Positions 16,493 to 25,541 of a DNA stretch of 64,000 bases are shown one piece after another. Each line of letters starts with the position of its first letter. Position 1 is the stretch's first letter. Source of the stretch: Fodinibacter sp963800505 (GTDB lineage Bacteria; Actinomycetota; Actinomycetes; Actinomycetales; Dermatophilaceae); contig CAWDBL010000006.1 of NCBI GenBank assembly GCA_963800505.1, positions 62,001 to 126,000 on the forward strand. The letters run 5' to 3'. The translations under genes and the position numbers were made by a program. Under the pieces are notes generated by a model. The model was not told the origin of the DNA, ran no database searches, and saw only the letters and a list, made by a program, of their open reading frames with translations.

Positions 16493-17907
16493 GTCAGCTC
16501 CTTCCCCGGCCCGGCCAGTCGGTCACCGAGCAACCGTAGCCCGGCGTCGCGGCTCGACTTGAACAGCACCACGTCGCCCGCGGCGAGCTCGGCGTCGAGC
16601 AGCGCCGCCGCGCTGTCGGCGTCCAGGACCTCCCGCACGCGGGTGCCGGTGCTGCCGGATGCCGGGCGCGCGGCCCGCGCTCCAGCGGCCAGTGCCGCGG
16701 CGGCCGGGCCGACGACGACGAGCTCGTCGACACCGCGCGCCACCACCTCCGCGCCGACCTCGGCGTGCAGCGCGTCGGACTCGTCGCCGAGCTCGAGCAT
16801 CGTGCCGAGCACGGCCCAGGTGCGCCGGTCCTCACCCATCCGCTCCAGGGCGGTGAGTGCGGCACGCATCGAGTCGGGGTTGGCGTTGTAGGCGTCGTTG
16901 ACCAGGGTGACGCCGTCCGCGCGCTCGACGACCTCCATCCGCCATCGGCTGACGGGGCGGGCGGACTCCAGTGCGGCACAGACCGACTCGAGGGACATGC
17001 CGAGCTCGGTGGCCGCGGCCAGCACGGCCAGCGCGTTGCCGACGTGGTGGCGCCCGACCAGCCCGAGCCGCACCGTGCGGCTGCCGTGCGGGGTGTGCAC
17101 GGTGAACGAGGGCCGGCCGCCGGTGTCGAGCACGACATCGGTGGCGCGCACCTCGGCGTCGTCGGCCTCGCCGACGAGCACCACCCGGGCGGCGGTCACC
17201 GACGCCATCGCCCGCACGGCGGGGTCGTCGGCGTTGAGCACCGCCAGCCCCTCGGGCGGCAGCGCGGCGACGAGCTCTGACTTGGCCGTGGCGATCGCCT
17301 CGCGCGAGCCGAACTCCCCGACGTGGGCGGTGCCGACGTTGAGCACCATCCCGACCCGCGGGGGCGCCATCCGTGCGAGGTAGGCGACGTGCCCGATGCC
17401 CCGGGCGCCCATCTCGACGACGAGGTAGCGGGTGTCGGAGGTGACCCGGCAGACGGTGAGCGGCACCCCGACCTCGGAGTTGTACGAGCCCACCGGCGCC
17501 ACGGTCGGCCCGGCCGTGGCGAGCACGCTGCCGAGCAGGTCCTTGGTGCTCGTCTTGCCCGACGAGCCGGTGATGCCGACGACGGCCATTCCCGGCAGGC
17601 GGCGCACCACCTCACGAGCCAGCGCGGCGAAGGCCTCCTGGGTGTCGTCGACCACGACGCACGTGACGCCCTCGACCGGTCGGGTCACCAGGGCCGCGAC
17701 CGCGCCGCGGTCGACGGCGCCGGCCACGAAGTCGTGCCCGTCGGCGTGCTCCCCGACCCTCGCGACGTAGAGGCTTCCCGGGCCGCACTCGCGCGAGTCG
17801 GTGACGACGGGGCCGTCGACGACGACGGAGCCCGGGTCGACGTCGGGTGGCACCACGACCGTGCCATCGGTGACCTGCGCGACCTCACGGAGCGACAGCG
17901 CGATCAC
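16489..17907 (-). CDS. murF: UDP-N-acetylmuramoyl-tripeptide--D-alanyl-D-alanine ligase
   Basis: Adds D-Ala-D-Ala to the muramyl tripeptide. The 472-aa product starts at GTG 17907 (VIALSLREVAQVTDG) inside a GTGA overlap with the murE stop; upstream frame is murE shadow. It has GITGSSGKTSTKDLLG (ATP loop), the short motif AVLNADDPAV, and VNDAYNANPDSM. The N-terminal domain carries DSRECGPGSLYVA, shared with MurE. Length is typical. Confidence 0.96.
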   Translation of the reverse strand: MIALSLREVAQVTDGTVVVPPDVDPGSVVVDGPVVTDSRECGPGSLYVARVGEHADGHDFVAGAVDRGAVAALVTRPVEGVTCVVVDDTQEAFAALAREVVRRLPGMAVVGITGSSGKTSTKDLLGSVLATAGPTVAPVGSYNSEVGVPLTVCRVTSDTRYLVVEMGARGIGHVAYLARMAPPRVGMVLNVGTAHVGEFGSREAIATAKSELVAALPPEGLAVLNADDPAVRAMASVTAARVVLVGEADDAEVRATDVVLDTGGRPSFTVHTPHGSRTVRLGLVGRHHVGNALAVLAAATELGMSLESVCAALESARPVSRWRMEVVERADGVTLVNDAYNANPDSMRAALTALERMGEDRRTWAVLGTMLELGDESDALHAEVGAEVVARGVDELVVVGPAAAALAAGARAARPASGSTGTRVREVLDADSAAALLDAELAAGDVVLFKSSRDAGLRLLGDRLAGPGKELT

Positions 17908-19442
17908 GCGACGACCTCCCCCGCCGCCCGGCGCAGCGCCTGCGCCACCTCGGCGCGGTCGTCGAACGGGTGCACCACGCCCCCGACGTCCTGCCCGCTC
18001 TCGTGGCCCTTGCCGACGACGGCGACCGTGGCAGCCGCTCCCTGCGCCCAGACCGCCTCGACCGCCGCCGCGATGGCCGCGCGGCGGTCGCCCACCTCGA
18101 GCACGGCCAGGTCGCGACCGGCCGCCCGGGTGGCCTCGACGCCCTCGAGCACGGCCGCGCGGATGGCGGCCGGGTCCTCCGAGCGGGGGTTGTCGTCGGT
18201 GACGACCACCAGGTCGGCCACCTCGGCCGCCGCCGCACCCATCAGGTGGCGCTTGTCGCGGTCGCGGTCGCCGCCGGCGCCGGTGACGACCACCAGGCTG
18301 CCCGGGGTGGTCGGGCGCAGCGCCCGCAGGGCGGCCCGGATCGCCTCCGGCGTGTGGGCGTAGTCGACGACGGCGCGGGGCGCGTCGACACCGTCGGGGG
18401 CCGCCACCGCCTCCATCCGGCCCGGCACGTGCGGGTCGGTGAGCACCGCCTCGCCGACGGCACCGGCATCCTCGCCGAGCAGCACCAGCGCGGCCACCGC
18501 CATCGCGGTGTTGGTGACGTTGAAGTCGCCCGGAAGGCTCGACCTCAGGTGGAGGTCGACCCCGGGTCCGGTGAGGCGGAAGGCGGCCGGGTCGTCGGCG
18601 TCGACCCAGATCCGCCAGTCGGCGTCCGCTGCCGTGCCGATCGTGCTGACCGGGATGCCGGAGCGCCCGACCAGCCGGCGGCCCCAGTCGTCGTCGATGC
18701 ACACCAGCCCCTGGCGGGCCCGTTCCGCCGTGAACAGCGAGGCCTTGGCGGCGAAGTAGTCGTCCATGTCGGCGTGGAAGTCGAGGTGGTCCTGGGAGAG
18801 GTTGGTGAACAGGGCCACGTCGTAGACCACGCCGTCGACCCGGTGCTGGGCCAGGGCGTGGCTGGAGACCTCCATGACGCAGCAGTCGAGACCGCGCTCC
18901 TCCATCACCGCCAGCACGGCGTGCAGCTCGGGGGCCTCCGGGGTGGTGCGCACGCTGTCGAGCCGCTCGTCGCCGATCCGGGTCTCGACGGTGCCGATCA
19001 GTCCCGGATGCCGGCCCAGCGCCGTCAGGGCCGAATGCGCCAGGTAGGCGGTGGTCGTCTTGCCGTTCGTGCCGGTGATGCCGACCAGGCGCAGCGCGAG
19101 GTGCTCGGTGCCGAGCACGTGGGCGCTGACGGAGCCCAGCACCGAGCGGGGGTGCTCGACCACGACCGCCGGCAGCGCGACCCCCGCGGCGGACATCCGG
19201 TCGGCCCCGGCGCGGTCGGTGAGAACGGCCGCGGCCCCGGCCTCGGCGGCCTGGCCGGCGAAGTCGGCGCCGTGGGCGCGGGCGCCGGGCAGGGCGGCGT
19301 ACAGGTCACCGGGGAGCACGGCGCGGGAGTCGAGGGTCACTCCCGTCACGGAGACCTCGGATGCCGGGTCGTCGGCGCCCACGAGGGCGGCAAGGTCGCG
19401 GATCGGACTGCTTCGGAGCTTGGTCGGTCGGGGAACGGCCAC
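17904..19442 (-). CDS. murE: UDP-MurNAc-L-Ala-D-Glu--diaminopimelate ligase
   Basis: Adds the diamino acid at position 3 of the stem peptide. The 512-aa product shows VTLDSRAVLPGDLYAAL, GITGTNGKTTTAYL, EVSSHALAQHRVDG (with the carbamylated-Lys region further on) and TDDNPRSEDP. DNPR is the motif associated with diaminopimelate specificity, so the wall is probably DAP type. The start is taken as the GTG at 19442 (VAVPRPTKL), 11 bp after the ftsI stop; the longer open frame upstream is ftsI shadow. Overlaps murF by 4 bp. Confidence 0.96.
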   Translation of the reverse strand: MAVPRPTKLRSSPIRDLAALVGADDPASEVSVTGVTLDSRAVLPGDLYAALPGARAHGADFAGQAAEAGAAAVLTDRAGADRMSAAGVALPAVVVEHPRSVLGSVSAHVLGTEHLALRLVGITGTNGKTTTAYLAHSALTALGRHPGLIGTVETRIGDERLDSVRTTPEAPELHAVLAVMEERGLDCCVMEVSSHALAQHRVDGVVYDVALFTNLSQDHLDFHADMDDYFAAKASLFTAERARQGLVCIDDDWGRRLVGRSGIPVSTIGTAADADWRIWVDADDPAAFRLTGPGVDLHLRSSLPGDFNVTNTAMAVAALVLLGEDAGAVGEAVLTDPHVPGRMEAVAAPDGVDAPRAVVDYAHTPEAIRAALRALRPTTPGSLVVVTGAGGDRDRDKRHLMGAAAAEVADLVVVTDDNPRSEDPAAIRAAVLEGVEATRAAGRDLAVLEVGDRRAAIAAAVEAVWAQGAAATVAVVGKGHESGQDVGGVVHPFDDRAEVAQALRRAAGEVVA

Positions 19443-19453
19443 GTCGAAGGACC

Positions 19454-21661
19454 CTACCGTCCGCTGCGCTTGTGTCCGTTGCGCAGGACGGTGGGGTCGG
19501 ACAACGCCTCCTCCGGGGTCACGTGCAGGGTGACCTTCGGCGGCTTGGCGCCGGTCGGCGGGATCTTGAGCTCCTGCAGCGCGTAGGTGGTGACGTCCTT
19601 GAACACCGGGCCCGAGACGTAGCCGCCGAAGAACGGGTAGGTCGGCTTCTGGATGATGACGGCCACCACGATCTCGGGGTCGTCGGCCGGCGCGTAGCCG
19701 ATGAAGCTGGCCGTGCGCCCGCTGTAGCGCCCGGCCTTGGAGTCGTAGTAGTCGGCGGTGCCGGTCTTGCCGGCCACCCGGTAGCCCGGGATCTGCGCCT
19801 CCTCGGCGGTGCCGTCGGGGCTGACGACGCCCTCCAGCATGCGGGACACGTCGGAGGCGGTCCGGTGCGACACGACCCGGGTCGAGGCCGACTTCGCCGC
19901 CGGCGTGATGGTGCCGTCGGCCTCCGTGACGCTGTCGACGAGGCGGGGCGCGACGCGCACCCCGTCGTTCGCGATCGTCTGGAAGACCGAGGCCGCCTGG
20001 ATGGCGGTGACCGAGATGCCCTGGCCGAAGGCGACGGTGGACTTCTTGGTGCCGCTCCAGGTGTCGGACGGGGGCAGGAGGCCGCGGGACTCTCCGGGGT
20101 AGCCCGTCCCGGACCTGGCCCCCAGCCCGAACTTGTGGAAGTAGGACTCGAGCGTCTTGGGCTTGAGGGTCTCGCTGACCAGGATCGTGCCGATGTTGCT
20201 GGACTCCGCGAGCGTGCCGGCCACCGTGCGGTACTCGGTGGGGTGCTCGTGGCTGTCCTTGAAGTTCGCGTCGTAGCGCGGCAGCCGGTTGGGGATGACG
20301 ACCGGGGTCGAGGGCGTGACCGTGCCCTCCTCGAGCGCCGCGGACATCGTCATGATCTTCGAGGTCGACCCCGGCTCGAACACGTCCGAGAACGCGAGGT
20401 TGCTCAGCTGGGTGCCCTTCTTGCCGATGTCGGTGTTGGGGTTGAAGGACGGGTAGGAGGCCACGGCCAGCAGGTCGCCGGTCCTGACGTTCTGGATGAC
20501 CACGGTGCCGGACTTCGCCTTGGTCTCCTTGACCCGCTGGGCCAGGGCGTTCTGGGCGTACCACTGGAGGTTCGAGTTGATGGTGAGGGTGACGTCGTTG
20601 CCGTCGACCGCCGGCTTCAGCGTGTTCTGCGCCACCGGGATCGCCGTGCCGTCGAGTCCCTGCTCGAAGGTCTGCCTGCCGGGTTTGCCGTTGAGGTGCT
20701 TCTGCATCATGAACTCGACGCCGCCGCCGGGCCCCTCCCCCGTCATGTAGCCGACGAGCGCGGCGGTGGTCGTGCCCTGCGGGTAGGTGCGCTGCGAGCG
20801 GGTCGCCTTGCGGTCACGGGCGATGCCGGGGATGCCCAGCTTGGAGATCGTGTTCCAGGTCAGCGGCGTGACGTCACTGCTGAGGATGCGGTAGCGGCTG
20901 CTGCCGGTCAGCTCCCCTACGAGCTCGGAGACCGTGGTGTTGAGCAGCGGGGCGAGCTTCGTCGCCGCCGCCTGCACGGCGGCCGCGGAGGTCGCCGGGT
21001 CGCACTTCTCCTTGCGGGTGCCGTAGGTGCACACCGCCTGCTGGTCGGCGACGACGGTCTCGCGCACCACGCTCGAGGCGAGCACGGTGCCGTCCGACGA
21101 GAGCACCTGGCCGCGCATGGCGGGGATGATCTGGGCCGCCTGCCGCTTGGCCTGGGCCTCCTCGGCGACCGCCGTCGCGTCGAAGCCCTGGATGCGGACC
21201 AGCTGCGCGCCGAAGATGCTCAGCACGAACAGGCTGGCCACGGTGAGGAACCGCATCCGGCGACGCGGGTTCCCGACCGGCGAGCTGGCGGCCCGGGCGA
21301 CCTTGCGGCGGCCGGACCCGCCGCCACCGCTGCTTCGGCCACGAGCGGCGGTGGGCGGACGACGACCGTCGGGGCCGGGGCGGGTGCTGGTCGGGCGTGC
21401 CCCCGTGGGGCGTGCCCCCGTGGAGCGAGCACGGCTCGGCCGCTCCCCCGTGGCCCGGTCGCCCGTGGGCCGCCCACCGGCCGGCCGGCCGGTGGCGCGG
21501 GAGGAGGCGCTGCCGGCGGATGCCGTGCGCGACGTCGACGCGGTGCCGCCCGTGGCCTTCGGCGAGGACCCCGCGGCCGGCCGCGGGGCGCTCGGCGAGC
21601 GGGGCGGGGTCGACCCCGGCCGCCCGCGTCCCGAAGGAGGTGGCGTCCTGCGCTGGGTCAC
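19454..21661 (-). CDS. ftsI: FtsI / PBP3, septal class B penicillin-binding protein
   Basis: D,D-transpeptidase that cross-links septal peptidoglycan with FtsW. The 735-aa product has a cytoplasmic tail of about 135 residues rich in Arg, Pro, Ser and Thr (repeats such as RPTGARPTG). One membrane helix follows near 138-155, then the pedestal domain and the transpeptidase domain with S432-T-S-K435, the ESSN motif near 486-489 and GKTGT near 631-635. All catalytic motifs are intact. The N-tail is much longer than in most FtsI. The C-terminus ends in a basic SxxK-free tail. It lies 37 bp after ftsL. Confidence 0.96.
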   Translation of the reverse strand: MTQRRTPPPSGRGRPGSTPPRSPSAPRPAAGSSPKATGGTASTSRTASAGSASSRATGRPAGGRPTGDRATGERPSRARSTGARPTGARPTSTRPGPDGRRPPTAARGRSSGGGGSGRRKVARAASSPVGNPRRRMRFLTVASLFVLSIFGAQLVRIQGFDATAVAEEAQAKRQAAQIIPAMRGQVLSSDGTVLASSVVRETVVADQQAVCTYGTRKEKCDPATSAAAVQAAATKLAPLLNTTVSELVGELTGSSRYRILSSDVTPLTWNTISKLGIPGIARDRKATRSQRTYPQGTTTAALVGYMTGEGPGGGVEFMMQKHLNGKPGRQTFEQGLDGTAIPVAQNTLKPAVDGNDVTLTINSNLQWYAQNALAQRVKETKAKSGTVVIQNVRTGDLLAVASYPSFNPNTDIGKKGTQLSNLAFSDVFEPGSTSKIMTMSAALEEGTVTPSTPVVIPNRLPRYDANFKDSHEHPTEYRTVAGTLAESSNIGTILVSETLKPKTLESYFHKFGLGARSGTGYPGESRGLLPPSDTWSGTKKSTVAFGQGISVTAIQAASVFQTIANDGVRVAPRLVDSVTEADGTITPAAKSASTRVVSHRTASDVSRMLEGVVSPDGTAEEAQIPGYRVAGKTGTADYYDSKAGRYSGRTASFIGYAPADDPEIVVAVIIQKPTYPFFGGYVSGPVFKDVTTYALQELKIPPTGAKPPKVTLHVTPEEALSDPTVLRNGHKRSGR

Positions 21662-21698
21662 GGCGTTCTCCGTCGGGGGTCGGTGCGGGAGCGGTCGG

Positions 21699-22373
21699 TC
21701 AGTTGGTGGGGGCCGGGTCGGCGACCGGCGGCTTGGTGGCGCCGGTGGCGGTCTTCGTCGTCGGGGCCTTCGTCGTCGTGGCCTTGGTCGTCGTGGCGGG
21801 GGCCTTGGTTGTCGCGGGCTTCGTCCCGGACGTCGTGGGCGTCGCCGTCGCGGCGTCGGGGGTCGCCGGGGCGGTCGGGGTGCCTGCCGCGGTGGCGGCG
21901 GTGGGGGCGGGCGGTGTCGCCACGGGGGTGCTCCTCGTCGGGGCCTTGGTCTCGGTGACCACGCTAAAGGTGCTGTCGGCCTTGGCCTTCTGCGCCACGC
22001 CGAGCACCTTCCCGTCGGTCAGCCGCAGGAACGCGGGGCTGGCCGCGGGCACCATGCCGAGGTCACGGGCTCGCTGGGCGAGGGGCCCGGGGCCGGAGAC
22101 CCCGTCGATGGCGTGCCGCAACGCGTCCTCGTGGTCGGCCAGGGCGTCAGATCGCCGCTGGAGGTCGCGCATCGTGTACGAGCCCTTGGCCATCGCGGTG
22201 TTGAGCACCAGCACCGCGACGAAGCCACCCAGCAGCAGCGCGACGCACAGCGCGAGGAACACACCGTTGCCCTGCCCTTGCGGCGGCGCCACGACCTTGA
22301 GCTGGCGCGGGGTCGCCGCCGCACGGCGGGGACTGGTGCGCGGTAGCGGCCGGGCCGGGGCGAGCTGGCTCAT
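21699..22373 (-). CDS. ftsL: FtsL-like septum formation protein
   Basis: Small bitopic divisome protein at the FtsL position between rsmH and ftsI. The 224-aa product starts MSQLAPARPLPRTS, has one membrane helix (FLALCVALLLGGFVAVLVLN) and a short periplasmic coiled coil (YTMRDLQRRSDALADHEDAL). A long low-complexity tail of Thr, Ala, Pro and Lys (about residues 140-224) follows. Sequence identity to FtsL is low, as is normal, so the call rests on topology and position. The ATG at 22373 overlaps the rsmH stop by 4 bp. Confidence 0.85.
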   Translation of the reverse strand: MSQLAPARPLPRTSPRRAAATPRQLKVVAPPQGQGNGVFLALCVALLLGGFVAVLVLNTAMAKGSYTMRDLQRRSDALADHEDALRHAIDGVSGPGPLAQRARDLGMVPAASPAFLRLTDGKVLGVAQKAKADSTFSVVTETKAPTRSTPVATPPAPTAATAAGTPTAPATPDAATATPTTSGTKPATTKAPATTTKATTTKAPTTKTATGATKPPVADPAPTN

Positions 22374-23347
22374 GCGGGAGCTCCGTTCGGGATGAGACGT
22401 TCGGCGGCGCGGAGGCGGGCCGAGGCGGATCGGGGGTTGGTGTGCTGCTCCTGCGCGTCGGGCACCTCGGCGCCACGGGTGAGCAGGCGTAGGTAGGCGG
22501 CGTGCTCGGGCAGCTCGACCGGCATCCCGTGCGGGGTGCGGCTGTGCGCACCGGCGGCGAAGGCCTGCTTGGTGATCCGGTCCTCGAGGGAGTGGTAGGA
22601 CAGCACGGCGATCCGACCGCCCGGCGCCAGCACGTCGATGGCGGTCCTGACCGCGGCCTGCCACACCTCGAGCTCGGCGTTGACCTCGATGCGCAGCGCC
22701 TGGAAGGTGCGCTTGGCCGGGTGCCCACCGCTGCGCTGCGAGGCTGCGGGGACCGCGTCACGGAGCAGGTCGACCAGGCGCGCCGAGCCGGTGAACGGCT
22801 CCTTCTCGCGCTCGCGGACGACCGCCGACGCGATCCGCCCGGCGAAGCGCTCCTCGCCGTACGTCTTCAGGATGCGGGCCAGGTCACCGTGGCTGTAGGT
22901 GTTGAGCACGTCGGCCGCGGTGATGCCGGTCGACTGGTCCATCCGCATGTCCAGCGGCGCGTCGTGGCGGTAGGCGAAGCCGCGCTCCGGCTCGTCGATC
23001 TGCAGCGAGGAGACGCCGAGGTCGAACAGGATGCCGAGCGCGGTGCCCTCCGCCTGCTCCGCCAGCACCGTGGCGATGTCGTCGTAGACGGCGTGGACGC
23101 CGACGAAGCGGTCGCCGAAGCGGGCCAGCCGCTCCCCGGAGAGCACCAGGGCCTCCTCGTCGCGGTCCAGGCCGATCACTCGCGCGGCCGGGCAGCGGTC
23201 GAGGATCGCCTCGGCGTGGCCGCCCATGCCCAACGTGGCGTCGACGCACACCGCTCCGGCTGACTGCAGCGCCGGCTCGAGGAGCTCGACGATGCGGTCG
23301 CGCAGCACGGGGACGTGCCGTGCGGCGGCGTCTCCTCGGCTGCTCAT
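22370..23347 (-). CDS. rsmH: 16S rRNA (cytosine(1402)-N4)-methyltransferase
   Basis: SAM-dependent methyltransferase (formerly MraW) acting on C1402 of 16S rRNA in the decoding centre. The 325-aa product begins with RHVPVLRDRIVELL, has the SAM-binding DATLGMGGHAEAIL, GILFDLGVSSLQID, FAYRHDAPLDMRMD and LSYHSLEDRITKQAF. Normal size and normal place after mraZ, here separated from it by an unusually long 226-bp GC-rich gap. Confidence 0.97.
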   Translation of the reverse strand: MSSRGDAAARHVPVLRDRIVELLEPALQSAGAVCVDATLGMGGHAEAILDRCPAARVIGLDRDEEALVLSGERLARFGDRFVGVHAVYDDIATVLAEQAEGTALGILFDLGVSSLQIDEPERGFAYRHDAPLDMRMDQSTGITAADVLNTYSHGDLARILKTYGEERFAGRIASAVVREREKEPFTGSARLVDLLRDAVPAASQRSGGHPAKRTFQALRIEVNAELEVWQAAVRTAIDVLAPGGRIAVLSYHSLEDRITKQAFAAGAHSRTPHGMPVELPEHAAYLRLLTRGAEVPDAQEQHTNPRSASARLRAAERLIPNGAPA

Positions 23348-23573
23348 CGTGGTCCTCCGGTCGGGCTGGATGTCGGGCGGGGGGCGGGCGGTCGTGGGGT
23401 GCTGCGGTCGGGGTGCCCGGCTGCGGGCCGACCCGGCGGCTGGTCCCCATCCGATCCGGGCCCGGCGCGGGGGAAGTCGCGTCGGGATCCGGGTCGGCTG
23501 GAGGCCGGCAGTCGGGTCGTGGGTCGGGCGTCGGGCGTCGTCGGTGGGGGCGGGGGTCGGGAGTGGTGGAGCG

Positions 23574-24017
23574 TCAGAGGCCTGGAACCACCTCCTGCGA
23601 GTCCACGGAGTAGGAGGAGTAGGCGGGCATGACCTCGGCCAGGTAGGCGTCCCAGGCGGCGGAGTCCCAGACCTCGAGCTTGTTGCCGTTGCCGATGACG
23701 GTGCACTCCTTGTCGAGGTGGGCGTACGAGCGCAGCGCCGCCGGGACGGTGACCCGGCCCTGCTTGTCGGGGGTGTCGGGGTGGGCGCTGGCCCGGAAGA
23801 CGCGCACGAAGTCGCGCACCACGCGCGAGGAGCTGGGGGCGGACTGCATCAGCGACGAGATCCGGTGGAACTCGGCCGTCGGGAAGATGTAGAGGCAGCC
23901 CTCCTGGCCGGTCGTGACGACCATGCCGCCGGCGAGCGCGGCGCGAAAGCGCGCCGGGAGGAAGAGCCGCCCCTTGTCGTCGAGCCGGGGCGTGAACGTG
24001 CCCAGGAACTCGTCCAT
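23574..24017 (-). CDS. mraZ: Transcriptional regulator MraZ
   Basis: AbrB-like DNA-binding protein that forms ring oligomers and usually represses its own division-cluster promoter. The 147-aa product has the two MraZ halves: FLGTFTPRLDDKGRLFLPAR, and VRVFRASAHPDTPDKQGRVTVPAALR, each with its DKGR/DKQGR signature. The ATG at 24017 is supported by GAGGAGG 8 nt upstream; an in-frame GTG three codons earlier lies over that site. It heads the cluster and has box-like direct repeats 47-66 bp upstream. Confidence 0.96.
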   Translation of the reverse strand: MDEFLGTFTPRLDDKGRLFLPARFRAALAGGMVVTTGQEGCLYIFPTAEFHRISSLMQSAPSSSRVVRDFVRVFRASAHPDTPDKQGRVTVPAALRSYAHLDKECTVIGNGNKLEVWDSAAWDAYLAEVMPAYSSYSVDSQEVVPGL

Positions 24018-24513
24018 GGGCGCCACCTCCTCGACCCTTCACACCCAGCCGGCTGCACCGGTTTCCCCCACTTTACTCCACTTCTGTCCTCCGATTGCCG
24101 CTTTTCAGGCGATGAGCAGCTCAGATCTCAGTATCTTCGCAGTTCAGAGCTGTGGTGCGAAGTGGAGTGGATTGTCCCGACGCCACCTCGCCTTCGGCCC
24201 AGCACGGCGCCCAAAGGCTCCCCGGCCCCGTCCCGGCAGCCCCCTTGGGCCCGAGCCGGGTCCGATGTGGGGCGCGGTGGGTGGCACCGGCCGTCGGTGG
24301 TGGGGGACGGTGGGGAGGCTGTGCTGTCGGGGCAGGCCGCGACGGATCGGGGCCGCGCCGGCCCGGGCGGCCCTCATGGCGGAGGGTTCGACACGGGCGT
24401 CTCCTCGCGGCATCCCTGCCAAAATGAACCTCCTCAACCTCGCATCCGTGAGGCAAGATCGAGGGCACCCTGCGCCCTGACCGGTCGTTGGGTGGGTACC
24501 CACGAGGAAAGGC
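24018..24513. promoter_or_regulatory. Divergent mraZ / moxR intergenic region
   Basis: This 496-bp stretch has no convincing gene. It must hold the promoters of the division cluster (leftward) and of the moxR operon (rightward), and its left half is AT-richer than its surroundings. Besides the MraZ boxes it has a 7-bp inverted repeat (24135-24141 with 24156-24162). A plus-strand copy of the 10-mer GAAGTGGAGT lies at 24159-24168, the same 10-mer that occurs in the MraZ operator on the other strand (24075-24084). Confidence 0.65.
24064..24083 (-). promoter_or_regulatory. Probable MraZ operator, two 10-bp direct repeats
   Basis: Read on the minus strand this is AAGTGGAGTA directly followed by AAGTGGGGGA, two copies with 10-bp period and the GTGGR core known for MraZ boxes. 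It lies 47-66 bp upstream of the mraZ start, where autoregulation would act. Assignment is by motif and position only. Confidence 0.7.
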
Positions 24514-25536
24514 ATGGCCGTGAGCGACCTGGAGAACCCCCGCCGCACCCCGACGGACACCGAGGCGGACCCGACGGCTCGGGGCGCGTCGCTCGACCAG
24601 GTGCTGCAGGTCTCGGCCTCCCTGGCCGCCGCCATGAACTCGGTCATCGAGGGCAAGCAGGCGGTGGTGCGCACCGCGATCACCGTGCTGCTGGCCGAGG
24701 GCCACCTGCTCGTCGAGGACGTTCCGGGCGTCGGCAAGACCCTGCTCGCCAAGACGCTGGCCCGCTCCATCGACTGCACCGTGCGCCGGGTGCAGTTCAC
24801 CCCTGACCTGCTGCCCAGCGACATCACCGGTGTCTCGGTGTTCAACCAGGACGTGCGCGACTTCGAGTTCCGACCGGGTGCCATCTTCGCCAACGTGGTG
24901 GTCGGTGACGAGATCAACCGGGCGTCGCCCAAGACCCAGAGCGCCCTGCTGGAGTCGATGGAGGAGGCCCAGGTCACCGTCGACGGCACCACCTACACGC
25001 TGCCGCGGCCGTTCATGGTGATGGCCACCCAGAACCCCATCGAGATGGAGGGCACCTACCCGTTGCCCGAGGCGCAGCGCGACCGCTTCATGGCCCGCAT
25101 CTCGATGGGCTACCCCTCGGCCCGCTCCGAGCTGGCGATGCTCGACCTGCACGGCGGGGTCTCGCCGCTCGAGGGCCTGCAGCCGGTCACCGACGCTGCC
25201 ACCGTCTCGTCGATGGTGCAGGCGGTGCGCGAGGTGCACGCCTCGCCGGCGGTGCGGCAGTACATCGTCGACCTCACCCACGCCACCCGCTCGAGCACCG
25301 CCCTGCGGCTGGGCGCCTCGCCGCGCGCCACCCTGCACCTGCTGCGCGCCTCACGGGCGCACGCGGCGCTGGCCGGACGCGACCACGTGCTGCCCGACGA
25401 CGTGCAACAGGTGGCCGTGCCCGTGCTCGCCCACCGGCTCATCCCCACCGGCGAGACGCAGATGGCACGGCGCACGACCGCCGACGTCGTGGGCGACCTG
25501 CTGCAGCGGGTCCGGGTTCCGGCCCCGACCCGCTGA
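24514..25536 (+). CDS. MoxR-family AAA+ ATPase
   Basis: AAA+ ATPase thought to act as a chaperone or remodelling factor for partner proteins. The 340-aa product has the Walker A motif VEDVPGVGKTLLAK, the Walker B VVVGDEINRASPKTQSALLE, sensor 1 MATQNPIEMEGTYPLPEAQ and the C-terminal lid. An N-terminal leader of about 30 residues is polar. AGGAAAGG precedes the ATG. It heads a compact operon with DUF58 and a transglutaminase protein, a widespread trio of unknown exact function linked to envelope processes. Confidence 0.93.
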   Translation: MAVSDLENPRRTPTDTEADPTARGASLDQVLQVSASLAAAMNSVIEGKQAVVRTAITVLLAEGHLLVEDVPGVGKTLLAKTLARSIDCTVRRVQFTPDLLPSDITGVSVFNQDVRDFEFRPGAIFANVVVGDEINRASPKTQSALLESMEEAQVTVDGTTYTLPRPFMVMATQNPIEMEGTYPLPEAQRDRFMARISMGYPSARSELAMLDLHGGVSPLEGLQPVTDAATVSSMVQAVREVHASPAVRQYIVDLTHATRSSTALRLGASPRATLHLLRASRAHAALAGRDHVLPDDVQQVAVPVLAHRLIPTGETQMARRTTADVVGDLLQRVRVPAPTR

Positions 25537-25541
25537 GCACC

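Noticed and set aside
23348..23573. Possible small gene between rsmH and mraZ
   Set aside because: Frames there are Arg/Gly-rich low complexity and no ribosome binding site or conserved motif is seen; treated as a GC-rich spacer.
24121..25338. Long minus-strand open frame opposite moxR
   Set aside because: It is the GC-driven antisense shadow of moxR; codon pattern and composition do not resemble a protein, and the moxR motifs are on the plus strand.
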